From Steromphala cineraria (taxonomy: Eukaryota > Mollusca > Gastropoda > Trochida > Trochidae), in assembly GCA_916613615.1 (NCBI GenBank), contig OU744725.1:61636575-61700574 (forward strand): a DNA stretch of 64,000 bases. Reading direction: 5' to 3'. Under the pieces are notes generated by a model. That model worked only from the letters and a program-made list of their open reading frames with translations, searched no databases and was not told the origin of the DNA. Positions 35,332 to 48,188 of this stretch are shown here, one piece after another. Every line of letters begins with the position of its first letter. Positions within the stretch are counted from its first letter, which is position 1. The position numbers were made by a program, and so were the translations under genes.

Positions 35332-35535
35332 GAAAAATTTATCTGATTATATGTTATTATATTGGTATCCTTAATGATTTTTAGGTCTAATTCTGACTTT
35401 TTTGGATACTGAAAGTGCTTTTTTAGTTTTGATCAATATATTGGTTAGTTGAAATCGTATTGCGATACGTATTGTTGTGTTGCCGTATCCCAATATACCG
35501 ATACAACAACAATATTGCACACCCTTACTTTTATG

Positions 35536-37179
35536 GTCAACATTTTGAGTTTATGGTTGTCTTCGGCATAAATGAATTTCTAGAAAATTATTATCATTGT
35601 AACGAAAGGGACCTTTGCAATAAAGGAGTGGACGAGATTGGCTTGTATTTACTTTATCGAGGCGATTAGATATAACATTCTTAATATAAACTGACCCGGT
35701 TATTTGTGAAAATTGAACCGATCAATTGGCAGCGGCATTTATTGTTACCATGTGATTTATTTTCATCTGTGAAATGACGTCTTTGTCTTGGCTTGCAAAC
35801 TCATTCAATTTGGACGAAGTCGACCACAACTGGTTAACTTATTCTGATCTAAAGAAGAACATGCAGACAACGGGGCAGTGATTGAACCTTTGAACATGAG
35901 GTTGATTGGATTTAGCCATTGATGGCGGGTTCTGTTGTGAAAACTCATCTAAGCAGAACCTCGTTTATCCGACTTATTAATGACTGTATGTTCATATTGT
36001 CAACCGTTTTACCATGCGAGGAATTCTGCCATGACCTGAACGAAAGGAGTGTGAATGTTGTATCGCGCGAACGAGAGCAAGGGTTAGACTAAATTCCAAC
36101 AGTGTTCGTAAAGTTATATTTCGCACTTACAAATGTCTTTATTACCATCATCATTACTATTTCCACTGAATCACATGTAAAAATGCAGAAATGCAGTTCC
36201 TTCATTAAATGCATTAAATATCTATTTTAGGTACCTTCATCACAATTATTAATTCAAAGGTTTCGGAAATAGAAATACACCGTGCGCTCGCTATCCATGT
36301 GAATCCCAACTTTCAGCAACGATCCTTATCCTCTGCCAAGCTGAAATCTGTCCCATGTATATGGTCTTTTTTTAATTATCCATAATGAGGTCAATATAAA
36401 TGTTTTTTGGATAGTCAATCGAATGTCAACGTGTAGTACTTGAAACAAAAGTGTAACGTCAGTTGTTGAAATAAAAACACCGGTGATCTTTGTTAAATGC
36501 TTTTCAATGTTTGCCTTTATTACTTAATGTTGACTCTCGAAAAAAAAATGTTCGCTAATTTATTTCAAAACATTTTGAATCTGACCTTTGAATCAAGTTA
36601 GGGAATTATTTTTGAATGGACCAATAATATTTTCAAGATGAATATCGAATAATGTGATTAATTGTAAGACACATGCTAAATTAATTGAAGATATACAATA
36701 GCTTATATCGATGTTATTATCAATATTATGTAAACATTACTATTTAAATTACTAAATGATATTTACAATAATATTTACAGACGAATCTTTTTTCAACAGC
36801 AAAATGCATAAATAAGAACTTGCTTGTTGAGAGCTTGTTTTATACCGTGTAAACTCTCTGTAACATTCTTCAGCATCTTCGCAGATCAACGCATATAAAT
36901 AACATTCAACAGCATATCAAAGAATATACTTCAAATTTCAACTCACCTTTGCTTTCTCCTGAAAAAAACTTGAAACAAGGTCATAATTTTTTTTCAAAAC
37001 ATGAGACCACTTCATTTTCCTCGTTACCTTCAAACCACATTGTGTACAGCTCGTGTGATATGAGATTTACATGAAATCCGTGCATCACAAGGTGAAATTG
37101 ACAACGTCCGTGCAGCAACATCGTTTTCTTCATAGAGAGGGAAACATTTGATCGACTGAGTAGTGCCCTAAAGAATATG
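35536..37179. other. AT-rich, no recognised gene
   Basis: Short frames only. No domain or clear repeat. Confidence 0.35.
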
Positions 37180-38390
37180 AACAAGAAAAGCCTTTAAAAA
37201 GGCATGCTTGGTGCCACATAGGCAGATGAAGGAGATTGTGATTTGTCGAACAATTCGGGGGATAAGTGAAATATACAACACTGGATAACAGCACTAATAT
37301 TAACACAAGTATTACTCAAAGTTAACTTAACAAAATTAATTTCTATCAACACGAATTGCTGAAAGTTATGAATATTTTTTACATTCATCAACGATTGTTG
37401 GTATATTTCATATCAAAATACACGAGGGTGACAATCTATTTATCATCCAAATTCACTCTTTTTGACATCTCAGAGAAAAAATGTAAATCTCTGAACACAA
37501 CAACACTAGATTTTCAAGACAGTGATGTCATTGCATAGTGAGGTCACTTTGTTTATGATGTTGTGGCATTGTGATGTAGTTACTTGAAGTAAAAGCACTG
37601 TGTTGCCATGTAGCGTTGACAATGACAGTAAATTGTGCAAAACGTACTGCCAAAACGATATCTCCTTGTCATGCTGGTTAATTATTAACAGTAGTATTAC
37701 AGATAATAAAGAAAATACTTTCCGATGATCTGACGGGATTTCAACCCAGATCCGCTGTGCTAACGTTTGGAACCAGCGATTTAGGTCATATTCTAAATAT
37801 AGCACGAGTCAATTTCAGTACTCTGATAATAAAATTATAAATACATGTTTTCAACGTAAACATTTAGTGACATCGTTAAGTATGACTTGTCTCGTGGTCG
37901 TAAGTGATCTACCTATTAGTAAACATAAGTCTTATTTCGATGTCACCATCGTACTTACACAAACATTACTTTTAATTCGCCAGGCGAGCCCAGCGTGAAA
38001 TTAAATCGCGTGGGTTATAAAAAAGTGGATTCTACGATTATTGAATGCGAAATAATTTATGCTTTATCTGGAACAAATGCAGACTCTTCTTCAAATGAAG
38101 ATGTTTTTGATTGAGTCTGTTAACATTTATCAGCATCTTTAATAGAAAACATTGTTTCTCTTTTAATATAACATTTAAAGCGAAATCATATTCCACAGTT
38201 TAATGTGCCAAATATTTTGTAGTACCCACATGGTGACGTAATGCATTTTTTGCTACAGCTCTGTTCATTGGTCTTTTGATTTGGCGCGGCTTCCCTTTGA
38301 AAATATCAAGAGTAATATAGAGAGAATTCAGAAAAGTTTTAGAAAAATCAAATCATAATGCTTGGTGCCCTTTGGGGCACCAAGCAATAA
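37180..38390 (+). repeat. Left arm of 1.2-kb inverted repeat
   Basis: Reverse complement of 39979-41191 over ~1.21 kb, with few mismatches and small indels. The outer end has GGCATGCTTGGTGCCAC, and the inner end a perfect hairpin GCTTGGTGCCCTTTGGGGCA then CCAAGC. Each arm is thus itself bounded by GCTTGGTGCC and GGCACCAAGC. The 99-codon minus frame at 37506-37805 and the plus frame at 40575-40856 are the same sequence in the two arms. They diverge by frameshift, so I do not call them genes. Confidence 0.92.
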
Positions 38391-39385
38391 GAATATCATT
38401 TGCCATTAAACAAATTTCGGTGACGTTTTTGACAAATTGATTTCAAATTATTTAATTTCAGTTGAATGAAGAACTTTGGTGTTTTCTTGAAGTTGAAAAC
38501 ACTAAAAACAGTTGGTTACTTGCTCAGATTTGTCTGGTTGATAAATTCGCCATGACATGCTCAATCTGCACGTTAAATTCGCGTATTGTGCAAATGAAGT
38601 TTACCCCATTACAACAATTAATAAATAACTAAATACTTAGTTCATGTTTATTAATATGAAAATTGGTAAAACCATGTTGTGTATGTCATAATCTATTTTC
38701 ATATTTTAATTAATGCCTGTTTTTCACACTATGTATATGTAAATATGGTAATGTAAATCATTTATGTAAAATTGTTACTAAATAAATCGATCGTTAGTCA
38801 CTATACTATTGTCTAATACCACGAAAAAAATGATTAAAACATGAGTATGTTAACAACATTTTAAAAATATTTTTACACTATGTTCCATCAGCTCATATGT
38901 CTTCGTGTCGAGCTCAAACACTTACTCTAGAACAATCGGGCCCAAACACTCGTTTAATCTATTGATAGTTATAATGTTAATTCGATGCCTTATGGACGTG
39001 TTTACAATAATCTGAATCATGGCATAGCATACTGAAAACATTTCGTCAACCTGCTCAGAATATTAATGCATTAATACATCACGTATGAAATATATCTAGG
39101 TAGATGCAATCTGCATATGTGATACACAGTCTCACGACTTTCCCAGTAAGATTAAGAACACTTTTATCAACTATCATTATCTATCTCCTTGAATTAGATG
39201 CTGTCTTTGTATTTCGATACCATGGTGAAGGTTCCGATGTTCCACGCTATTTCATCCCGAGGACTTTTCATAAGGAAAATCTGTATTGATTTTACCCAAC
39301 ATTGGTCAGAGTAAACTTATCCAACTGTTACGTCTATTTGACATTAATTCGAGCCCCTCAAAAGCTTACAAAAGCTTTGATCTTT
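38391..39385. other. Spacer between inverted arms, left part
   Basis: AT-rich unique sequence. No transposase frame found, only a 61-codon frame at 39104 without motif. Confidence 0.4.
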
Positions 39386-39706
39386 GGATCAGAGTGGTGT
39401 AGTGGTTAGCATGCTGGCCTTTCACGCCAATGGCTCGGGTTCGAATCCCGGTGGAGACACCAAACATTTGTAACCTGGGTCTCATACAGTATTGTGTCCC
39501 TGGGCAAGGCACTTCATCCACATTGCACTCAGTCCAACCAGCTGTTAAAATGGGTACCTGAAAACATCATGTACTGACCTACATGATCGCACTTAGTAGC
39601 TGCTATGAAAGTACACTTCATTCAGAGTAATAATTGTGAGTAGCGCGTTGAGCATGCTATTGGATGGAAAGTACGAGATATAAATACACACATTATTATT
39701 ATCATT
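39386..39706 (+). mobile_element. tRNA-Glu-derived SINE
   Basis: The head has an A box (GTGGTGTAGTGGTTAGCATG) and an anticodon arm TGGC-CTTTCAC-GCCA with anticodon TTC (Glu). The B box is GGGTTCGAATCCCGG. Acceptor pairing is lost. A central block, TGTGTCCCTGGGCAAGGCAC, CACTCAGTCCAACCAGCTGT and AAATGGGTACCTG, matches the conserved core of many animal SINEs. The 3' tail has GAGATATAAATACACACATT and ATT repeats, as in LINE-mobilised SINEs. It lies in the spacer of the inverted repeat. Confidence 0.9.
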
Positions 39707-39978
39707 TGTGTTGAGGAAAGTGACTAGCGATATATGTGCTTAGCTCACATTTTATTTTTCTCAGAGATTTCATTACATTCTTCGAAATAATTGATAATAA
39801 ATTGTATTTTGTAAACGCCAATTTAAACCCTACTAATGATCGCAGATCAATTTGGTTATTTCTTCGGTAAAAATAACATCTATTAACGAAGGATTCGAAG
39901 ATGTTATATTATTTAGTTTGAAATAAGCTTGTGACTATGAAATATGAAAATATTGCATACAGATGCCTCCCTGGACTA
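39707..39978. other. Spacer between inverted arms, right part
   Basis: AT-rich; nothing recognised. Confidence 0.3.
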
Positions 39979-41191
39979 TTATTGCTTGGTGCCCCAAAGG
40001 GCACCAAGTATTATGATTTGATTTTTCTAAAACTTTTCTGAATTCTCTCTATATTACTCTTGATATTTTCAAAGGGAAGCCGCGCCAATCACATGTGTTG
40101 TATCCAAATCAAAAGACCAATGAACAGAGCTGTAGCAAAAAATGCATTACGTCACAATGTGGGTAATACAAAATATTTGGCACATTAAACTGTGGAATAT
40201 GATTTCGCTTTAAATGTTATATTAAAAGAGAAACAATGTTTTCTATTAAAGATGCTGTTAAATGTTAACAGACTCAATCAAAAACATCTTCATTTGATGA
40301 AGAGTCTGCATTTGTTCCAGATAAAGCATTAATTAGTTCGCATTCAATAATCGCAGAATCCACTTTTTTATAACCCACGCTATTTAATTTCACGCTGGGC
40401 TCGCCTGGCGATTTAAAAGTAATGTTTGTGTAAGAACGATGGTGACATCGAAATAAGACTTATGATTACTAATAGGTAGATCACTTACGACCACGTGACA
40501 AGTCATACTTAACGATGTCACTAAATGTTTACGTTGAAAACATGTATTTATTATCAGAGTACTGAAATTGACTCATGTTATATTTAGAATATGACCTACA
40601 TCGCTGGTTCCAAACGTTAGCTCAGCGGACCTGGGTTGAAATCCCGTCAGATCATCGGAAAGTATTTTTTTTATTATCTGTAATACTACTGTTAATAATT
40701 AACCAGCATGACAAGGAGATATCGTTTTGGCAGTACGTACGTTTTGCACAATTTCCTGTCATTGTCAACGCTACATGGCAACACAGTGCTTTTACTTCAA
40801 GTAACTACATCACAATGCCACAACATCATAAACATAGTGACCTCACTATGCAATGACATCCCTGTCTTGAAAATCTAGTGTTGTTACATTTTTTCTCTAA
40901 AATGTCGAAAAGAGTGAATTTGGATGATAAATAGATTGTCACCCTCGTGTATTTTGATATGAAATATACCAACAATCGTTGATGAATGTAAAAAAATATT
41001 CACAACTTTCAGCAATTCGTGTTGATAGAAATTAATTTTGTGAAGTTAACTTTGAGTAATACTTGTGTTAATTTTAGTGCTGTATCCAGTGTTGTATATA
41101 TTTCACTTATCCCCCGAATTGTTCGACAAATCACAATCTCCTTCATCTGCCTATGTGGCACCAAGCATGCCTTTTTAAAGGCTTTTCTTGT
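39979..41191 (-). repeat. Right arm of 1.2-kb inverted repeat
   Basis: Complement of 37180-38390. It starts TTATTGCTTGGTGCCCC and ends GGCACCAAGCATGCC then TTTTTAAAGGCTTTTCTTGTT. Within it, 40925-40985 resembles the left arm of hairpin C (GGATGATAAATAGATTGTCA, then CCCTCGTGT). Confidence 0.92.
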
Positions 41192-42609
41192 TTGCAATAT
41201 TATGAATGCAAGTAACGATATGTTTTGATGATAACGTGCACAGAATTTTGTACAGTCAAGTTTGGATGACACAGATTGAAGACGCCACAATATGTGTCAC
41301 TATGTCAAATATATATAATACGATTCCTCACCACGTAGGATCGTATTAATTGTTTAATCGTGGTAACTTATGTGTAATAATAATTTTTTAAAGTTTTGGA
41401 TCGTATCTGTACAGTATGGCAATCATCTGACAGGGTACGCTACAAGTTTAGTTATATAGGGTTTGTTTTCTGTAAAAATGTTTTACAGTTTGATTTGGAT
41501 TCGAATTAGTTAGCAATGGCTTTATGTAAGTACTTGATATTTCATGTATTTATTCACGTGTATTTTTTATGTTATTACTATGAATTAGAATTAAATTATT
41601 TTTTATTTTTTAATTTCAATCAGCGCATCTAAAGCACGAACCAAACTCAGCTTAACTTTTATGTAGAGACTCTAGGTTATACATGTATATAAGCTCTATA
41701 AAGCTCTATATGACAATTGACTAACTCTCATTCTCCCCAACTGTAAAATTATCGATTATAGGCCTATGATTTCAATAAAAAAAACTATTTTTTCGCAATG
41801 ATCATTGGAACTTTGAAAAGATACAAATTGCATAATAAGTTCTTGTTTCAGGACTCAGGGAAGGGAAAGTGAATAGAAGGGCCTACGCCATCACTCATCA
41901 CTACTGAAACGGACATAAGGGCGGGAATTTCCACTATTTACTGTAACCACTTTTCCTACAAAAGTCATTTGATCTTAAACGTAATTGAAATGTGTGTTTG
42001 ATCTTATAAGAAAGAGACTTGGAATCGTTCACTTCGTCGCTACCCTGTTAAATAATATGGCTTTTCTGTCTGCCTGCCTACCTGTCAGTTTGTCTGTATC
42101 TTATATATCCGATTTTATTTTGAAATATAATTTGTGTACGTGAATTACCCTCCTGAGCTAGTGTTTTTTCAATATTTGTAAAGGCATTTAAATTTTCTTC
42201 CGTTTTGTTACACATTCATAGATAACTCTTGCATGAATTTAAATACCTGCTGAAGTGGTTAAGTGAGATCCTTGTACCACTGGGGCCACGCCCTAAAAAT
42301 CTATTTTCATCTTATTTGAAAGGCATATAAAACCGATCTGTTGAATACACACTACTTACAAAAAAATAGGATTAATCCAAATAAACACCAGGTAACAAAG
42401 TTTTCTTTAAGAAAAAAAATCCTATAAAGTTTACTAATAGTGATTTATACTTTTCAACTTTATCGGGTGACTGACAATATCTGAGTTTCTGAATAAATTC
42501 GACACTTGAGCTTATTTAAGATTCTGAGACCAAAATGAATTTATGACATACTAGTAGTACTAACAGATTTTGGAAATGCTTCCTATTCATTTAAAGGTCA
42601 TAAGGTCAA
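41192..42609. other. No recognisable gene
   Basis: AT-rich unique sequence. Confidence 0.35.
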
Positions 42610-43000
42610 TAATTATAATATCACCAATACCAACAACAACATCATCATTATCATAATTTATCATTCATCTCTCACCTTTGAGTCATAAATCCCTCATGAA
42701 TCACGTATCTACCAATTGTTCATCACTCAACTGCGAGTCATAAATCATTCATTCATCAATCATTAATCGCCAATTTTCAATTATTAATCATCAATCAAAC
42801 ACCAATCACCAATTATCAAACAATCATTTATCAATAATCTAAAATCAATCATTCAACACTAAAAGATTAACATTTACAAATCATTTATAAACACGTAAAC
42901 AACCATTCATCAATCATCCATCAATGAGTCTTCAATCATTCATCAATCATGTGGTATGCAATACTAATTCATGAATGCAGCACACATTCATCAATCATTC
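42610..43000 (+). repeat. Degenerate ATCAATCATTC simple repeat
   Basis: Irregular runs of ATCA, ATTCATCA and CAATCATT fill ~390 bases without a fixed period. Strand asymmetry is strong (few G). No coding. Confidence 0.7.
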
Positions 43001-44051
43001 AGCATCTTTGAGAGGCATTTTAGAATTCTAGAATGTTGCTTGACAAGCTGTGCTGTGTCGCCTAACATGAATAAAGAAATTGTCATCCATATAATCCTCT
43101 TCCTTAAGCATTCAACAATCATTTATCCATGAAAATGACATATCATTCAATCATCGATTGACCAATCGTCCTCCAAACCAAAAATGAGCTCTCAACAAAA
43201 GGAATTGACCACCCCCTCAGCAATCGATATTAATCACTGTTTTATTTTTTTATTTTTTCATATAAAACAAGAGAAAGTGAGTTTGATACCAAATCATTTA
43301 TCAAAATGTTATTAAGTGGTAGAAAATCAATTTTTCTCTTTATTAAACATACACAAAATGAGGCAAAACCACCGACAGCTGGAACAAATATGACGTAATA
43401 CGTAAAACGGTATTACACGAGTTATATTACGTACCAAAAACCGATTGTCAAAATGATTTGAGCTCCATCTCAGAATTAATTGTTAGCATTCCAAGTTCAT
43501 CGTATAATATAACATCCTCGGTCACCATGAATGGATACTCTAGACTACATTACCCTTGGACTTTTCATCAGATATAACAAATATTTGCTTCCCTTGTATC
43601 TGTTATGTTCACTTATCCATACTGACCAAATTTGTCTACTGCTAGTGTTACTAAGTTAGATTTCCTGCTGATTATTCTTATACTAATTTAGTCAGAGCTA
43701 TTAATTAATCTAAATTAAGTTAGATAAACATTTTTATTAATCGGTTATACTGTAAAATATATGGAACTTTCGATCATAAATTATTTACATGGATCCATTA
43801 AACAGTAATGGACCTAACCAGAGGCATTGAGGTCCATTAGTAGAAGAAACATTACTGACCGGAAATGAACAAGCCGCTTGACTCCATGTGTCATATTTCA
43901 GGAAATGTGTCAATTCCTATTTTAATAACGGTATTCATCAATAATATATCCTGATTTGAAATTGTCTGTCGACAGGTTGCGACAATAAATGGTTCACATA
44001 AAATCATTATTTCAAACCTTTCCTCCACAGGGAAGATATTATCTACAACTT
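43001..44051. other. No recognisable gene
   Basis: AT-rich unique sequence. Confidence 0.35.
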
Positions 44052-45067
44052 ACATTGGCTGCGTACCTTAAGTTTGTGCACTTACCTGCGTAAGCAAGTC
44101 TAAATAATATTGTATTTTGAAATGTCTTGTGGCATCCTATCATTACGAACACGAAACGGATAATGTTGAAAATTCACTACTTAAGTTAAGATTCAGTTTA
44201 AGTTAACATTCGTACGTCATACCTAACAGATAACCGTAACACATTTGGCAGGGCATTGAAGTGACAAGGGGTAATCAACAGCTTTAGATGTAAGTCATAT
44301 TTGTTCCTTTGCAATAAGGCAATGTAATTGTGCTGATTGTTTTCTAACAAAGTTAATATGGAATATTTATATCGAAGTTTACGAAAATCTGAGTTTTACA
44401 AATATGACCCCATCTTTCTTTTTAACCATGCCAAATATGGAAATTCAGCACCAGTGAAAAGACGATCCCGAAATATGGTTTGGGAATGGTTATTTTACAC
44501 AGGGGCAAATGCTGATCCTTTGTAAAACTTAGTACTCCAGGAGTTATTCAAATTACAAGATATTGACACTGAGATACACAATCAAATAATCGATTATACA
44601 TTAAAGACAAACCTTACAATTAAGTTAAGTCTAAAGTTTCCAGGACCGGGGAAGAAAATTTATGTATCTGGAAACAAATCCTTTTTTTTCATCTTTTTAG
44701 TTTCTGGGAAGAAGATGCAATCCGAAAGCTCTGACAGAAAGCTACTGAAATGAAAATGCCGTGGCATTTTCTCACAGTCGTAAAAATGTCATGGCATAAC
44801 CGCATTAACGTGTAGATATAAGAGATGGATAAAAATATCTTTACACTTCAGGTTTTATGAAAATGTAATTTAATCTACATATTTATTTGTCGAAAGCGTA
44901 AAAATTTGGGCGGTCAACTTGGGACTAGCCATACCGGTCCAGACTTGTACCGAACAGCATTAAGGGATCCTGGAGTTTGCTAATGGACGTCAAAATGACA
45001 CCCAAATTACAAGATATTTGCGCTGAGATACACAAGCAAGTTAACAAACTTAAGGTACGCAGCTGTA
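44052..45067 (+). mobile_element. ACAGCTG inverted-repeat element, copy 2
   Basis: Left end TGGCTGCGTACCTTAAGTTT, right end AAACTTAAGGTACGCAGCTG. It is longer than copy 1 because the 3' block (CTCCAGGAGTTATT and AAATTACAAGATATT) occurs twice, at 44530 and 44967, separated by unique sequence. It contains the 55-aa frame. Confidence 0.7.
44358..44525 (+). CDS. 55-aa ORF, homologue of the frame at 3073
   Basis: ATG to TAA, 55 codons, colinear with the frame in copy 1. Shared residues include LRKS.F.KYDPI.LFN.AK and SAPV.RRSRNMVWEWLFYT. An upstream in-frame ATG at 44337 would add seven residues; the shared start is preferred. A 42-base stretch encoding RRSRNMVWEWLFYT is identical at the DNA level between copies, including silent sites. 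That favours recency or a DNA-level constraint over protein selection. No domain is recognised. Confidence 0.3.
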   Translation: MEYLYRSLRKSEFYKYDPIFLFNHAKYGNSAPVKRRSRNMVWEWLFYTGANADPL

Positions 45068-45536
45068 CTTATCGTTGATATGCGAGGAAGAAATTGAAAA
45101 GCCTTCTGGGTGAGTTAATGTGAAGTCGCTCAACCGAGATGGAGATAGGAATTGATATCGCATGCCAGAATGATTATGCTTTTACTGGGTCACATGAAAA
45201 AACGCGATGGTATGTGATAACACGTATATTCGTATGTACAGGAGAAGACTTTGAGTTTTATTGTAGGCATGCTTAATGATAAACAAACATCACCCTTATC
45301 CACTCATTTCGGGCTCTTTTTGTTTTTCAATGATGACGATAATAATGATGTTATTGAAGTTGTCAACGACGATGGAGATTAACATTCATACTTAAGTTGA
45401 AAATAACATACTTCTTTTGAGTTTCTTATCGAAATCAACTGAAGGCAACAATTTTCATTTTCATCAAACCAAACCTTTTGCCTTCAGACACCTCCCCAAA
45501 AGTGCGTAAAACAGGTTATTTTATACCTGATCATAT
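45068..45536. other. No recognisable gene
   Basis: Unique sequence. Confidence 0.3.
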
Positions 45537-45630
45537 AATAATAATAATAATATATTTATATAGCGCCTAACGTCCATCCAGTAGGTTGCTCAGTGGCGCT
45601 CAAGTCATAGGAAAAGATTCATATCTTTTT
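45537..45630 (-). mobile_element. SINE/LINE 3'-tail fragment, antisense
   Basis: An (ATA/TAA) run is followed by ATATTTATATAGCGCC, the complement of the GGCGCTATATAAAT tail seen in SINEs here and in many animals. Confidence 0.5.
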
Positions 45631-45733
45631 GCTAAAGGTTTGAATAACTCTCTTGAAAGTTCGTTAGACAACAAAATTCTTTAAACGTTATGCTACATAC
45701 TATACAGCTATGGATCAACCATTAATCTGTTAA

Positions 45734-46086
45734 AGGGGCAGTAGCACGTTTTTTGACAATTTTATATTTTCAATTTTTCACTGATAAGTGTAAGTTAATG
45801 CTAAATGTATTCCTTTGATATTGTCAAAAATCTAATTACACAAACCAATCATCCATAGTCAGAGATCAAACTATATAAAGATTCACATAAAATCCATTGG
45901 CAGCCATTTTTGTGTGAACACCTTTTATTCATTTTGTGTACGAAAAGGAATCTCATGGCTTAACTTTACATTATATATTTGATTTATTGATTATTCATGT
46001 AGTAGACATTGTCTTTATATTGGAACCCTTTATTTTCATTTTCCTGACATCACTTATATTACCCGTAAAAAAGTGCTACTGCCCCT
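45734..46086 (+). mobile_element. TTAA-MITE copy 8
   Basis: Ends AGGGGCAGTAGCACG and AAGTGCTACTGCCCCT, flanked by TTAA (45730-45733, 46087-46090). Confidence 0.92.
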
Positions 46087-46310
46087 TTAAATATGTACAT
46101 GCGCTTTGTCACTTTATTCAGGCATTTAATCATGATTCCCGGAGGCACTGTTTTACTCCGGAAGCAAGTAATGTACGTAACAAAAATAGATCATAGATAT
46201 TTTGTGATAATTTAATCAACAATTTAACTCAACTCATCAAACTTAAACAGCGACAGATGGACTCAACGCAAGCGACGTTTAGGGGCGGTGCATTCTCTCC
46301 CCACAGAGGC

Positions 46311-46640
46311 AGGTCAAGTCATGAAATGTTGATACAGCCTCTGTTCTATTACGCCGAGTTTGAGGGATAGAATGGAAGACGTCTGATTGGAGGCAATCAA
46401 CGTTAGTTGTGCAATCAGCGACGCTATTCTTAAATTATCGATTCATCTTGGCTACTAAATAAATGATGGCACAGGCATTGTGATATGAACCACCCTTTCC
46501 ATGCGAGAAGAATGATAATGATAAAGAAATTCAAATGGATTGTGGTGCAAGTTTTTTTCCGACCGTGGAAAGTGCCGCAACCCACGGATTTTGGCGTAAT
46601 TTCAACAGAGGCTGTATCAACATTACTTGACTTGATATTT
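46311..46640. repeat. ~45-bp inverted repeat pair
   Basis: GGTCAAGTCATGAAATGTTG then ATACAGCCTCTGTT at 46311, and its complement at 46590-46636, enclose ~235 bases. No coding. It may be the ends of a small DNA element. Confidence 0.55.
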
Positions 46641-47937
46641 CCCCCCTCACTGAGGTTTTCCTTTAATCTTAGTTGGTAATTTTAAGCAGATTCAACAATA
46701 GTTTATCTTTAGGGGCCCATCAGAGTGAAATCTGAAACAAGGATATTTTGTTGGCAGCCAGTATTTGAATTTGAGATAAGCAGCTTCCCACAGGCAGTTC
46801 AGTGTTTGATGATCTATCTGCATTTTGTTGAACTTGAATAAACACAAGTATCATCCCAAAAAAACATAATGGATTTATCCAATCTGTGTACAATGTGATG
46901 GTGATTGTTCCCCACAAATCTCACTAAACAATGACCATTTTAAGATTTGGTTCAGAGGAGGTTTGGATGATACATACTTGTGTGTCTGCATAGTACTTAA
47001 TAACTTTGTCTGACAATATATATATATTCTGCCAAGGGAGATAATTTTAGAAATGTGTTCAATTTGAAGATATAAACAGAATATGAAAAATCATAACACA
47101 GATATAGTTACTCTAAGAATTAAAAACTGGTCCTGTACATTATGAATGTATTCATTTCTTCTAATAACTACAGTAATCTGAATCAATATTACCCAAAAAT
47201 CCTAGATGAAGGGAAATTGTGAATTGTTTTAGGCCAAAATTTGTATGTTTTGTAACTGAAAGAGTGTTTTGATAAAATATTCTTTTAATCATGAAACTCT
47301 TTGTCATTGAAATTTGTGCATATCTTTCAAAGGGGTTATATTCTGAGCAAGTTATATTTTTGATAACTTTGATTATTCAAGTCAATACAAATAAGGTCCC
47401 CCCACCCTCCCCCACCCATCAAAATCCTGGATCCACCACTTTGTATGATTATCATAACATTTATATTTTTGAAATTTATGCTTTTTTCAACTCTTTTGCT
47501 ATCTGAAGTTTCTTATATGACTGTAAACATTCACACTCACACAGAGATAAATGTATTTATATTGCTGTCATTGTGATTTTATATGCTGAATCTAACTAGG
47601 GATAAGAGTATGATAAATACATAAAAATCCTTTCAAATCTTCAAAATGATTTCCAAGAGGCACTCACTCTTTTATTTGAATACTGTTTGATGCATTGAGG
47701 GCAATGAAAGCAATGATTTGATGAACTTGACAGATGTATTAGAGAAACTTCATGAAACTTTTTCAACAAGTATCATTGATAATAATGATTGGAAGCACAA
47801 ATTTCCTGTAGGTGTTAATGACTGTAGAAATTTTGTTATGAATGCATCAAACAAAATCAAGTTATGATAATAAATTTATGTTAAAGTTATGAGATGTGTT
47901 CATTTTATGACCTGTGAAAATACTTTAAATCAATTTT
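46641..47937. other. Probable intronic DNA, no exon found
   Basis: AT-rich sequence without MITEs. It lies upstream of the putative terminal exon at 48731 on the same strand. I searched for open frames with acceptor and donor sites and found none I trust. Confidence 0.35.
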
Positions 47938-48188
47938 AAAATTCACTGTTTATTTTGATACAGATTGGATTTAATTGGATCATTAAGTGGCTAGCCTAAT
48001 ATCTCCACATACCAATCAAATCTGATAATCTTCATATATTTGTGGACATTAAAATTCAATGTTTATTTTGATACAGATTGGATTTAATTGGATCATTAAG
48101 TGGCTAGCCTAATATCTCCACATACCAATCAAATCTGATAATCTTCATATATTTGTGGACATTAAAATTCAATGTTTATTTTGATACA

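Larger units (their letters stand above)
33382..35527. mobile_element. hAT-type element interrupted by a nested insertion
   Basis: Left end TAGGGCTGTGTATTG, right end the complement of TAAGGGTGTGCAATATTG. Both sides carry a perfect 8-base target duplication CTTTTATG (33374-33381, 35528-35535), diagnostic of hAT transposition. The element interior repeats ATTGCGATA and related motifs. Without the nested pearl-like insertion it would be about 490 bp, so it is a non-autonomous hAT MITE. Confidence 0.85.

Noticed and set aside
37506..37805. 99-codon minus frame shared with 40575-40856
   Set aside because: It is the same DNA in two inverted arms; the frames diverge by frameshift in their second half. 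A weak tRNA-like motif (TTAGCTCAGCGG, GGTTGAAATCCC) there lacks an anticodon arm.
39386..39460. Functional tRNA-Glu gene
   Set aside because: Anticodon arm and B box are good, but the acceptor stem does not pair and a SINE core and tail follow.
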